A DNA stretch of 5,638 bases from Alphaproteobacteria bacterium UBA7691 (GTDB lineage Bacteria > Pseudomonadota > Alphaproteobacteria > Ferrovibrionales > Ferrovibrionaceae). Positions 1 through 5,638 of this stretch are shown piece by piece (the first letter of the stretch is position 1; every line of letters begins with the position of its first letter). The position numbers were made by a program, and so were the translations under genes. The DNA lies in contig DLGP01000173.1 of the NCBI GenBank assembly GCA_002482765.1, positions 1 to 5,638 on the forward strand. Reading direction: 5' to 3'. The notes beneath the pieces were generated by a model. It ran no database searches, was not told the DNA's origin, and was given only the letters and a program-made list of their open reading frames with translations.

Positions 1-37
1 TTTTTTGTTTAACTGGCTGAAAACAAGCTACTCGTGG

Positions 38-59
38 ATGGTCGGCCTGCGCCGACCAT
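38..59. repeat. Perfect hairpin, possible terminator of an upstream gene
   Basis: The arms ATGGTCGGC (38-46) and GCCGACCAT (51-59) pair perfectly over 9 bp around the tetraloop CTGC. On the plus strand a short, interrupted T-rich stretch follows a few bases later (TTTGTTGT, 66-73). It could be a weak terminator for a gene ending left of the window. The T stretch is neither immediate nor continuous, so the role is uncertain. Confidence 0.4.
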
Positions 60-236
60 GACGACTTTGTTGTAAATTCTGGCCGCAGCCAACGATCAAA
101 AACCTGAACCGGACAGCAGAGGGCGAAGACCCGGGCATGACGAGTGAGGGGCGTAGAGATTGAAAAGGAAAGTCCGGATCATCTGCCGGGACAATGTCTG
201 ATACCATAGTGTTGGATAAGGATTTTCTACTTTAAG

Positions 237-292
237 AATGCATAAATAATCGCATTTGGTGTTTTTATGTTTTCAATTACAACAAAATGCGA
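237..292. repeat. Overlapping inverted repeats in the leader region of the PAS gene
   Basis: TCGCATTT (250-257) pairs perfectly with AAATGCGA (285-292) over 8 bp with a 27-base loop. The core of the left arm, GCATT (252-256), can instead pair with AATGC (237-241) just upstream. One segment can therefore form two mutually exclusive stems. The surroundings are very AT-rich, so chance is a real possibility. It could be an operator or a switching leader structure for the gene at 365, but nothing shows this directly. Confidence 0.3.
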
Positions 293-364
293 GATATTTG
301 ATGACGCAGCCGGGGCTTAAACTTTAATTTGATTGCGGAGTAACGCAGCAGCAAAGGTGTCGGC

Positions 365-877
365 GTGATACCGAAACCGGTGGAACAGACTATCCCTTAT
401 GCTTCCCTGCATCCGCGCTATGCCTGGATGCGGGATTATCTGGCCGGCCTTGCGCCGCCGGGGCAATTGCCATCCCGGCGCAAGCTTGATCCGCTCGACC
501 TGCGCGTGCTGCTGCCGTTCATCGTGCTGGTGGATGTGCATGGCCCCAAGGACGACCGCGAATTCCGTTATCGCCTGATGGGCAGCCACCATGTTGACCT
601 GATCGGGCATAATTTCACCGGCGTCACCATAACCGATGCCACTTCGCCGCAATTGCTGGCCCGCGTGTTGCGCAACATGAATCTGGTGGCCGATACCGGC
701 CAGGCGTTTTATGACCGTTTCGCGCTGCCGTTCCGCGACCGGGAATTCATCGATTCAGAGCGAGTGTATTTCCCGCTCGCCGAGGATGGCTATACCGTTG
801 ATGTGATCCTGGTGCTGAACGGCTATCCGGACAATCCGGAACTGGACCGCGTGCTACCGCCCATCCGCAGAGCCTGA
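365..877 (+). CDS. PAS_5-family stand-alone PAS domain protein
   Basis: The 170-residue protein matches the alphaproteobacterial PAS_5 family, which consists of a single PAS-like fold with little else. Family hallmarks are seen in order: an N-terminal helix ending in LPSRRKLDPLDL (residues 36-47), where the family has an 'R..idP..i' pattern; the hydrophobic stretch LLPFIVLVDV; the core FRYRLMGSHHVDLIGHNFTG, matching the usual 'fryRl.G......G.d.tG'; and a C-terminal VYFPLAEDG...VILVLNGY strand pair. The start is GTG at 365, because an in-frame TAA lies at 341-343 and AAAGG (353-357) sits 7 bases upstream of it. ATG at 428 is a weaker alternative that would cut into the N-terminal helix. I see no signal peptide, membrane segment, kinase, GGDEF or HTH domain, so its output is unknown. 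Ligand and partner cannot be inferred. It is transcribed alone and converges on the cold-shock gene. Confidence 0.85.
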   Translation: MIPKPVEQTIPYASLHPRYAWMRDYLAGLAPPGQLPSRRKLDPLDLRVLLPFIVLVDVHGPKDDREFRYRLMGSHHVDLIGHNFTGVTITDATSPQLLARVLRNMNLVADTGQAFYDRFALPFRDREFIDSERVYFPLAEDGYTVDVILVLNGYPDNPELDRVLPPIRRA

Positions 878-890
878 TCTCTGTCTGCCG

Positions 891-928
891 CACAAACAAA
901 AACGCCGGTCGGATGGCCCCGACCGGCG
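891..928 (-). terminator. Rho-independent terminator of the cold-shock gene
   Basis: The arms CGCCGGTCGG (903-912) and CCGACCGGCG (919-928) pair perfectly over 10 bp with a 6-base loop. Read on the minus strand, the stem is followed at once by TTTTTGTTTGTG (902-891), a classic U tract. It lies about 35 bases past the cold-shock stop codon. On the plus strand the stem is followed by CTCTGTAG with no T run, so it should work poorly for the convergent PAS gene. Confidence 0.85.
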
Positions 929-944
929 CTCTGTAGCAATAGCT

Positions 945-960
945 CCCCGGAAAGCCGGGG
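945..960. repeat. Short GC hairpin directly after the cold-shock stop codon
   Basis: CCCCGG (945-950) and CCGGGG (955-960) form a 6-bp all-GC stem with an AAAG loop. It lies one base beyond the cold-shock stop codon (964-962 on the minus strand) and before the intrinsic terminator. There is no adjacent T tract, so it is unlikely to terminate on its own. It may protect the 3' end of the mRNA. Confidence 0.45.
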
Positions 961-961
961 G

Positions 962-1732
962 TCAGCTCATGCGGATCTCGGCCACCTGTGGTCCTTTCGG
1001 ACCCTGGCCAACCCGCACCCGCACCGACTGGCCGGGCTGCAATTCGTTGATGCCCTCGCGGCGCAACACTTCCATATGCACGAAGATGTCCTGGCCGCCG
1101 TCACCGCGCGAGACAAAGCCGTAGCCCTTCACCGCGTTGAACCATTTCACCTTGGCTTCGAAGAATTCGCCGGTTGCCACCACGGAGGGGAAACGCTGGC
1201 CGCCCCGGTCGCCGCCACCGCCGAAACGGTCGCCACCACCAAAACGATCCCCGCCACGATCACCGCCGCCGCCGAAGCGGTCGCCGCCACCGAAGCGGTC
1301 ACCACCGCCAAAGCGGTCGCCACCACCACCACCGAAGCGATCGCCCCGGCCGCCGCGATCACCGAAGCGGTCACCACCGCCAAAACGATCCCCGCCGCCA
1401 AAGCCGCGATCCTCACGCGGCGGGCGCCGATTACCAGCCGGAGCACCCCCACCCATGCCGCCGGAAGAAGGCTGCGCAGTGCTGGTATCGACAGAAATAA
1501 TACGAACCGCCTGCATGCCCTTAGGCCGCCGGACCACTTCCAGTACCAGCGTCACCCCTTCATCCAGGGTTTCATAGCCCACCTGCCGCAAACAGGAGAG
1601 GTGCAGAAAGATATCGCCGGAATCGTCGGTCGGACTGACGAAACCAAAGCCCTTCACCGCATTGAACCACTTAACCTTGCCGGAAATCTCAATCAGATCC
1701 CCGCCATCCACGCCAAAGCCCCCTTGCTCCAC
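962..1732 (-). CDS. Two-domain cold-shock (CSD) protein with a Gly-rich DRFGGG repeat linker
   Basis: The 256-residue protein has two cold-shock domains, which are OB-folds binding single-stranded RNA or DNA. CSD1 is at about 16-81, with RNP1-like KGFGFV (27-32) and RNP2-like DIFLHL (40-45). CSD2 is at about 192-256, with KGYGFV (202-207) and DIFVHM (215-220). Both open with the typical KVKWFNAVKG. Between them lies a linker of about 110 residues. Its part at 109-181 is almost wholly G, D, R and F, in units such as DRFGGG, GGGDRF and GDRGG. Double-CSD proteins are known in alphaproteobacteria (CspC and CspD of Caulobacter), but those are shorter and lack such a linker as far as I recall. The likely role is an RNA chaperone in cold or stationary-phase adaptation. 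The start is GTG (1732-1730), with GAAGGA (1746-1741) 8 bases upstream. The gene ends in a strong terminator. Confidence 0.93.
   Translation of the reverse strand: MEQGGFGVDGGDLIEISGKVKWFNAVKGFGFVSPTDDSGDIFLHLSCLRQVGYETLDEGVTLVLEVVRRPKGMQAVRIISVDTSTAQPSSGGMGGGAPAGNRRPPREDRGFGGGDRFGGGDRFGDRGGRGDRFGGGGGDRFGGGDRFGGGDRFGGGGDRGGDRFGGGDRFGGGGDRGGQRFPSVVATGEFFEAKVKWFNAVKGYGFVSRGDGGQDIFVHMEVLRREGINELQPGQSVRVRVGQGPKGPQVAEIRMS
1190..1408 (-). repeat. Degenerate coding tandem repeat (DRFGGG units) in the cold-shock linker
   Basis: This stretch encodes residues 109-181 of the cold-shock protein. It holds eight DRF triplets and one QRF, separated by three to five glycines or by GDRGG-type spacers. At DNA level this appears on the plus strand as repeated blocks such as CGAAGCGGTCGCC and CGAAGCGGTCACC, with synonymous changes between copies. 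The purine/pyrimidine bias and repeats make every other frame look open, giving long antisense Pro/Lys/Arg/Ser-rich or Ala/Thr-rich frames that are artefacts. Such an array is prone to unit gain and loss. Confidence 0.85.
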
Positions 1733-1740
1733 TGCTTTAT

Positions 1741-1797
1741 TCCTTCAATAGCCCGCACTAACATAAAAACCCTAACACCATTTTTTTCCGCTGCCAA
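1741..1797 (-). promoter_or_regulatory. Candidate promoter and ribosome binding site of the cold-shock gene
   Basis: On the minus strand TTGGCA (1797-1792) and TAGGGT (1774-1769) are 17 bases apart, a weak sigma-70-like pair. GAAGGA (1746-1741) is the ribosome binding site 8 bases before the GTG start. The ribosome binding site is convincing; the promoter boxes are only moderate matches. I see no long structured leader of the kind found at enterobacterial cspA. Confidence 0.3.
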
Positions 1798-1868
1798 ATC
1801 CAGAATCGCGTCTAAGGCGAAGCAAGGTAAGCCAATTTTTTGATCAGCAGGGTATGCGGCAGGCTGCT

Positions 1869-2639
1869 TCAGAGCGTCGGGCCATCCACCCGGCGCTTTG
1901 GTCGCCAGCGCGTGACCGAACGGCCATCGGCGGTGAAACGGATTTCCTGGCTATCGGGCGGAGCGGCGCGCAGATGCGCCACACTTTCACTGACCGAGGC
2001 GGTGCGCGGCGCACCGGCAGCGGTCGGCGCGGCGCCGCCGGGCTTGACGGTGGCATTGGCGGCATTGGTGCCGCGCAAAACCCGCCCGGCCACCGGCCCG
2101 GCCTTGGCATATTGCGCGATTTTCGCCTTCACTTCTTCTTCAAAGGGTGGCAATTCTGCGGCACGGGCTGCCGCGCTGCGTGCACCGCCCAGCTTGGGCG
2201 CCGAGACGCTGCCGCCAGCCCGGCTGCCGCCGGCGCGGTGCTGTTCAACATGAATTTCGCTGCCCGGGCCGTTCTCCTGCGCCCGCTTCCAGGAGGGATC
2301 GCCCAGCACCAGCTTGTGCAGGGCCACCGTGGGCAGGGCGCCGAACCGTTTCCAGAAGCCTTCCAGGAAACCCTCTGCCGTCTCGCTCAGGGCTGGCGAC
2401 CAGGGATTTTCCAGGCCGGCCTGAAATACCAAATCCAGCGTCGGCTCCAGCGGGCCATCCTCGCCCACCACAAAAGTTGCCGGCATCAGCTTGGCGCCTT
2501 CGCGCGCAATGGCATAATGCGCCTGGGCCAGATAAAGCAGCCAGCGCAGCTTGGGCAACGACATGGCAATACGCTCGGACGCAGCGCGTTCAAGCAGCCA
2601 AAAGCTTACGTCAATGCCGGATCGTGTGGCCGGAACCAT
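1869..2639 (-). CDS. SocA-like (Panacea/DUF4065) domain protein with low-complexity C-terminal tail
   Basis: The 256-residue protein begins with a domain resembling SocA/DUF4065 (Panacea). IDVSFWLLERA (9-19) matches the opening helix. LPKLRWLLYLAQAHYAI (28-44) matches the family's 'KLqKLLYyaqg..la'. FVVGEDGPLEPTL (56-68) matches the 'eAw..GPV.P..' strand. FLEGFWKRFGALP (91-103) and a 'PWkeA'-like DPSWKRAQ (114-121) complete it. In Caulobacter, SocA is a proteolytic adaptor and antitoxin that hands the toxin SocB to ClpXP. Panacea domains occur as antitoxins with many toxin types. Residues 134-256 form an Ala/Gly/Pro-rich tail with one likely helix (about 166-181) and a basic end (RWRPKRR, 244-250). 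The start is ATG at 2639, with GGAGG (2649-2645) 5 bases upstream. A longer in-frame start at 2789 would overlap the 5' end of coxG, lacks family similarity and is rejected. No toxin gene adjoins it, so antitoxin function is unproven. Confidence 0.8.
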   Translation of the reverse strand: MVPATRSGIDVSFWLLERAASERIAMSLPKLRWLLYLAQAHYAIAREGAKLMPATFVVGEDGPLEPTLDLVFQAGLENPWSPALSETAEGFLEGFWKRFGALPTVALHKLVLGDPSWKRAQENGPGSEIHVEQHRAGGSRAGGSVSAPKLGGARSAAARAAELPPFEEEVKAKIAQYAKAGPVAGRVLRGTNAANATVKPGGAAPTAAGAPRTASVSESVAHLRAAPPDSQEIRFTADGRSVTRWRPKRRVDGPTL

Positions 2640-2731
2640 GGCGGCCTCCAACTTGTCCTGGGTATAGTTGCTTGCACAGTATAGCGGTATTCTTAACGCA
2701 GCGTGAATCGTTCGAGAGAAGGAAGAGTCCG
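2640..2731. promoter_or_regulatory. Divergent promoter region between the SocA-like gene and coxG
   Basis: This 92-base spacer must hold the promoters of both divergent genes. For the minus strand, TATACT (2683-2678) is a good -10 box, with TTCACG (2707-2702) 18 bases upstream as a -35 box. For the plus strand I see only weak boxes around 2668-2695. A direct repeat GTATAG occurs at 2662-2667 and 2679-2684, 17 bases apart, overlapping the minus -10 region. GGAGG (2649-2645, minus) and GAAGGA (2718-2723, plus) are the two ribosome binding sites and fix the two starts. Confidence 0.4.
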
Positions 2732-3376
2732 ATGGAAATGACCGGCAGCCAATTGATCCCGGCCCCGCGTGCCAAAGTCTGGGCCGCACTCAACGATGCT
2801 GAAATCCTGCGCCAGTGCATCACCGGCTGCGATACCCTGACCAAGACCTCCGACACCTCCTTTGAGGCCGCCGTCACCGTCAAGCTCGGCCCGGTCAAGG
2901 CCAAGTTCAAGGGCAAGGTGCAGCTTTCCGATATCGACCCGCCGAATGGTTACACCATCTCGGGCGAAGCCCAGGGCGGTGTGGCGGCCGGCTTCGGCAA
3001 GGGCAGCGCCAAGGTGGGCCTGACTGACGAGGCCGGCGGCACGCGGCTGAATTATGCCGTCAACGCCCAGGTTGGCGGCAAGCTGGCGCAGATCGGCGCC
3101 CGCCTGATCGACGCCACCGCCGCCAAGATGGCAGACGAGTTTTTCTCCAGCTTCAATGCCAAGGTGGCCAGCGCCGAACCGGCGGCTGCGGAAGCCACGC
3201 CTGTCCCCGCCCCCGCCGACCCGGCAGCCGCCGCCCCGGCTGCCACCCTGAATGCCCCCGAGATCGCCGACCCGCAGCCGGCGCCCGGTGATCGCGGCGG
3301 CCTGCCGGCCTGGGCCTGGATCGGCGGCCTGGTGGTGCTGGCCGGCATCATCACCATGCTGGTGCTGAAATTCTGA
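2732..3376 (+). CDS. coxG: CoxG-family SRPBCC protein with C-terminal membrane anchor
   Basis: The 214-residue protein belongs to the CoxG (carbon monoxide dehydrogenase subunit G) family. The SRPBCC fold covers about 1-145, opening with MEMTGSQLIPAPRAKVWAAL and NDAEILRQCITGC, then VKLGPVKAKFKG and a C-terminal helix ending at FNAKVAS. These match the family's 'pvd.VW..L.Dpe.l..ciPGc' and 'G.v.a.y.G' patterns. An Ala/Pro-rich linker (about 147-188) leads to one membrane helix at 191-213, ending in LVLKF at the C-terminus. In CO-oxidising bacteria CoxG ties the soluble Mo enzyme to the cytoplasmic membrane; recent work on mycobacteria, as I recall it, links it to quinone delivery. ATG at 2732 has GAAGGA 8 bases upstream. 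ATG at 2738 is less well spaced. It precedes the hydroxylase subunits on the same strand by 143 bases, which supports a joint role. Confidence 0.9.
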   Translation: MEMTGSQLIPAPRAKVWAALNDAEILRQCITGCDTLTKTSDTSFEAAVTVKLGPVKAKFKGKVQLSDIDPPNGYTISGEAQGGVAAGFGKGSAKVGLTDEAGGTRLNYAVNAQVGGKLAQIGARLIDATAAKMADEFFSSFNAKVASAEPAAAEATPVPAPADPAAAAPAATLNAPEIADPQPAPGDRGGLPAWAWIGGLVVLAGIITMLVLKF

Positions 3377-3430
3377 CCTGCCTGGATTTCAGCCGCCCCC
3401 CGATACGTGCGCCATTAACAGCATTGCAAC

Positions 3431-3470
3431 TTGACGCCCGAGTGTCGAAGCCCCCACACTCGCCTCGGGT
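3431..3470. promoter_or_regulatory. Inverted repeat with alternative stems in the coxG-coxS gap
   Basis: CGAGTGT (3439-3445) pairs perfectly with ACACTCG (3456-3462) around a 10-base loop. An overlapping pair, CCCGAG (3437-3442) with CTCGGG (3464-3469), could form instead. No T tract follows on either strand, so it is not a standard intrinsic terminator. TTGACG (3431-3436) just upstream resembles a -35 box, but no matching -10 box lies 16-18 bases later. It may be an operator or an mRNA processing element between coxG and coxS. The gap otherwise holds only the coxS ribosome binding site. Confidence 0.35.
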
Positions 3471-3519
3471 AACCAGCGGACTAAATGAGTTTCCGTAAGC
3501 CCCAACGGGAGGAAAGCGA

Positions 3520-3987
<468 letters not shown>

Positions 3988-3991
3988 TATC

Positions 3992-5638
3992 ATGACCAAC
4001 CAGGCTGTTATCGGCACTTCCGTCCGCCGCAAGGAGGACTATCGCTTCATTACCGGCCAGGGCAATTACACCGACGACATCAACCGGCCCGGCCAGGCCC
4101 ATGCGCATTTCCTGCGCTCGCCGCATGCTTTCGCCAAGATCAAATCCATCAATACGGCTGCCGCCCGCGCCATGCCCGGCGTGGTGGCGGTTTACACCGG
4201 CCAGGACATGGCCAACGACAAGGTTGGCGGCCTGATCTGCGGCTGGACCGTGAAGGGCAAGGACGGCCAGCCACACAAGGCGCCGCGCCATGATTCCATC
4301 GCGGTGGAATATGTGCGCCATGTTGGCGACCAGGTGGCGGTGGTGATCGCCGAAACCCGCGCCCAGGCGCGCGATGCGGCCGAGGCCATCGAGGTTGAGT
4401 ATGACGTGCTCAGCCCGGCCATCGACCTGCGCGGCGCGCTCAAGCCCGGCGCGCCCCAGGTGCATGCCGATGTCCCCGGCAATCTCTGCTACGACTGGGA
4501 CTTTGGCGACAAGGCAGCCACCCAGGCGGCTTTTGCCAAGGCGCATCACATCACCAAGGTGGAGCTGGTGAATAACCGCCTCTCGCCCAACCCGATGGAA
4601 CCGCGCAGTGCCGTGGCTGAATATGATCGTGGCACAGACATGACCACGGTTTATGTCACCAGCCAGAATCCGCATGTGCTGCGGCTGATCCTGTGCGCCT
4701 TCGTGTTCGGCCTGCCCGAGCATAAGGTGCGTGTGGTGGCGCCGGATGTGGGCGGCGGCTTCGGCTCGAAGATTTTCAATTACCCCGAAGAAACCGTGGC
4801 TTTCTGGGCGGCGCGCAAGCTGCGCCGGCCGGTGAAATGGACCTCTGACCGCAGTGAGGCTTTCCTCACCGACGCCCATGGCCGCGACCATTTCACCATT
4901 GCCGAACTGGCGATGGACAAGGATGGCAAATTCCTCGGCCTCAAGGTGGATACGCTCGCCAATATGGGCGCCTATCTCTCCACCTTTGCCTCGGCAGTGC
5001 CTACCTATTTGTATGCCCTGCTGCTGGCCGGGCAATACACCACCCCGGCGATCTATGCCGAGGTCAAGGCGGTGTTCACCAACACCGCGCCGGTGGATGC
5101 CTATCGCGGCGCCGGTCGGCCGGAAGCCACCTATGTGGTGGAGCGGATCGTGGAAGCCGCCGCGCGCGAGATGAAGCTGGACCCGGCGGAAATCCGCCGC
5201 CGCAACTTCATCAAGCCGGATGCCTTCCCGTATCAGACCCCGGTGGCCTGCGTGTATGACAGCGGCCAGTATGACCTGACGCTGAGCGAAGCGATGAAAG
5301 CCGTCGATTATGATGGCTTCCCGGCCCGCAAGGCGGCATCGGCCAAGGCCGGCAAGCTGCGCGGCATCGGCATCTCCTGCTACATTGAAGCCTGCGGCAT
5401 TGCGCCCTCGGCGGTGGTGGGGTCACTCGGCGCCGGCGTCGGCCTGTGGGAATCGGCGAAGATCCGCTTCAACCCAACCGGTTCGGTCTGCGTCTATACC
5501 GGCAGCCACAGCCACGGCCAGGGCCACGAAACCACCTTTGCGCAGTTGGTATCCGACAAGCTCGGCGTGCCGATGGAGCAGATCGAGATTGTGCATGGCG
5601 ACACGGCACAAATCCCGATGGGCATGGGCACCTATGGC
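3992..5638 (+). CDS. Mo-binding large subunit of a form II CoxL-like hydroxylase (C-terminus cut by window edge)
   Basis: Starting at ATG 3992, 549 residues are readable without a stop; the family is about 760-810 long, so roughly the last 30% is missing. Residues 12-135 form the N-terminal hammerhead domain (RKEDYRFITGQGNYTDDI near the start). The first Mo-cofactor domain follows, with TSQNPH (223-228) and GGGFGSK (254-260). The active-site loop is AYRGAGR (370-376, bases 5099-5119). GQGHET (509-514) opens the second cofactor domain. The catalytic Glu near the C-terminus lies beyond the window. True CO dehydrogenase (form I) has AYxCSFR, whose Cys binds Cu; here Gly373 takes that place, so CO oxidation is unlikely. 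The reaction is probably hydroxylation of an aldehyde, purine or N-heterocycle, but the substrate is unknown. AAGGGG (3979-3984) is the ribosome binding site. It forms an operon with the small subunit. Confidence 0.95.
   Translation, partial: MTNQAVIGTSVRRKEDYRFITGQGNYTDDINRPGQAHAHFLRSPHAFAKIKSINTAAARAMPGVVAVYTGQDMANDKVGGLICGWTVKGKDGQPHKAPRHDSIAVEYVRHVGDQVAVVIAETRAQARDAAEAIEVEYDVLSPAIDLRGALKPGAPQVHADVPGNLCYDWDFGDKAATQAAFAKAHHITKVELVNNRLSPNPMEPRSAVAEYDRGTDMTTVYVTSQNPHVLRLILCAFVFGLPEHKVRVVAPDVGGGFGSKIFNYPEETVAFWAARKLRRPVKWTSDRSEAFLTDAHGRDHFTIAELAMDKDGKFLGLKVDTLANMGAYLSTFASAVPTYLYALLLAGQYTTPAIYAEVKAVFTNTAPVDAYRGAGRPEATYVVERIVEAAAREMKLDPAEIRRRNFIKPDAFPYQTPVACVYDSGQYDLTLSEAMKAVDYDGFPARKAASAKAGKLRGIGISCYIEACGIAPSAVVGSLGAGVGLWESAKIRFNPTGSVCVYTGSHSHGQGHETTFAQLVSDKLGVPMEQIEIVHGDTAQIPMGMGTYG

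Larger units (their letters stand above)
1..364. other. AT-rich intergenic region
   Basis: I find no convincing gene in this stretch. It is visibly richer in A and T than the rest of the window, most of all at about 205-330. It contains a perfect 9-bp hairpin near the left edge and a set of overlapping inverted repeats at 237-292. A 59-codon open frame exists on the minus strand at 28-207, but it has no ribosome binding site and no recognisable content. The stretch most likely carries the end of an upstream transcription unit and the promoter and leader of the PAS gene at 365. I could not pick a clean -35/-10 pair. Confidence 0.6.

Noticed and set aside
2..61. Plus-strand open frame running in from the left edge and stopping at 59-61, as a possible C-terminus of an upstream gene
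   Set aside because: Only 19 codons, with no recognisable motif and an AT-rich start; it cannot be told from chance.
164..178. GGAAAGTCCGGA, like the conserved P4-side motif of RNase P RNA
   Set aside because: The other conserved parts of RNase P RNA (the AGGGTGAAA-type segment and the ACAGAA..GGCTTA partner) are absent in the surrounding sequence, so the match is taken as chance.
28..207. Minus-strand open frame of 59 codons starting with ATG at 207
   Set aside because: No ribosome binding site precedes it, the composition is irregular, nothing in it is recognisable, and its end runs through the hairpin at 38-59.
1076..1843. Long plus-strand open frames rich in Ala/Thr or Pro/Lys/Arg/Ser, antisense to the cold-shock gene
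   Set aside because: They are by-products of the Gly-rich repeat on the minus strand, where both CSD folds are fully conserved; none has a sensible start or family content.
1854..2684. Plus-strand open frame opposite the SocA-like gene
   Set aside because: High GC leaves the antisense frame open; the minus strand carries a coherent domain and a good ribosome binding site.
2640..2789. 50-residue N-terminal extension of the SocA-like protein, from an in-frame start at 2789
   Set aside because: It overlaps the 5' end of coxG and its ribosome binding site, has no similarity to the domain, and the ATG at 2639 has GGAGG at a good distance.
3395..3430. Possible sigma-54 promoter upstream of coxS
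   Set aside because: The spaced GG and GC dinucleotides of the -24/-12 consensus are not both present at the right distance.

Overview
The window looks like a GC-rich alphaproteobacterial chromosome segment. The family content suggests this: a PAS_5-type stand-alone PAS protein, a two-domain cold-shock protein, a SocA-like (Panacea) domain protein, and a CoxG plus xanthine dehydrogenase-family gene set. A Rhodospirillales-like host would fit, but no marker here fixes the genus. No mobile element, CRISPR array, rRNA or tRNA is visible.

Layout from left to right: (1) bases 1-364 are non-coding and clearly more AT-rich than the rest, with several inverted repeats. (2) A GTG-started PAS_5 protein lies on the plus strand (365-877). 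(3) It converges on a minus-strand cold-shock gene (962-1732), with an intrinsic terminator serving that gene at 891-928. The cold-shock protein has two CSD folds joined by a long Gly-rich linker of DRFGGG-type repeats. (4) Next on the minus strand is a SocA/Panacea-domain protein (1869-2639) with a long low-complexity tail and no visible toxin partner. (5) Across a 92-base divergent spacer, a plus-strand molybdenum hydroxylase cluster begins: coxG-like (2732-3376), a coxS-like small [2Fe-2S] subunit (3520-3987), and a coxL-like Mo-binding large subunit (3992 to the window edge, C-terminus missing).

The small and large subunits should form the core of a heterotrimeric Mo/Fe-S/FAD hydroxylase. 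The FAD subunit (coxM-like) is not in the window and, if the order is S-L-M, would lie just downstream. The large subunit carries the form II loop AYRGAGR, not the AYxCSFR loop of true aerobic CO dehydrogenase. The enzyme is therefore best called a CoxSL-like molybdenum hydroxylase of unknown substrate. The CoxG-like protein has an SRPBCC domain and a C-terminal membrane helix, and probably links the soluble enzyme to the membrane.

Nothing here clearly amounts to a new multi-gene system. The most unusual items are the repeat-rich linker of the cold-shock protein, the apparently toxin-less SocA-like protein facing the cox cluster, and the pairing of a membrane-anchored CoxG with a form II enzyme.
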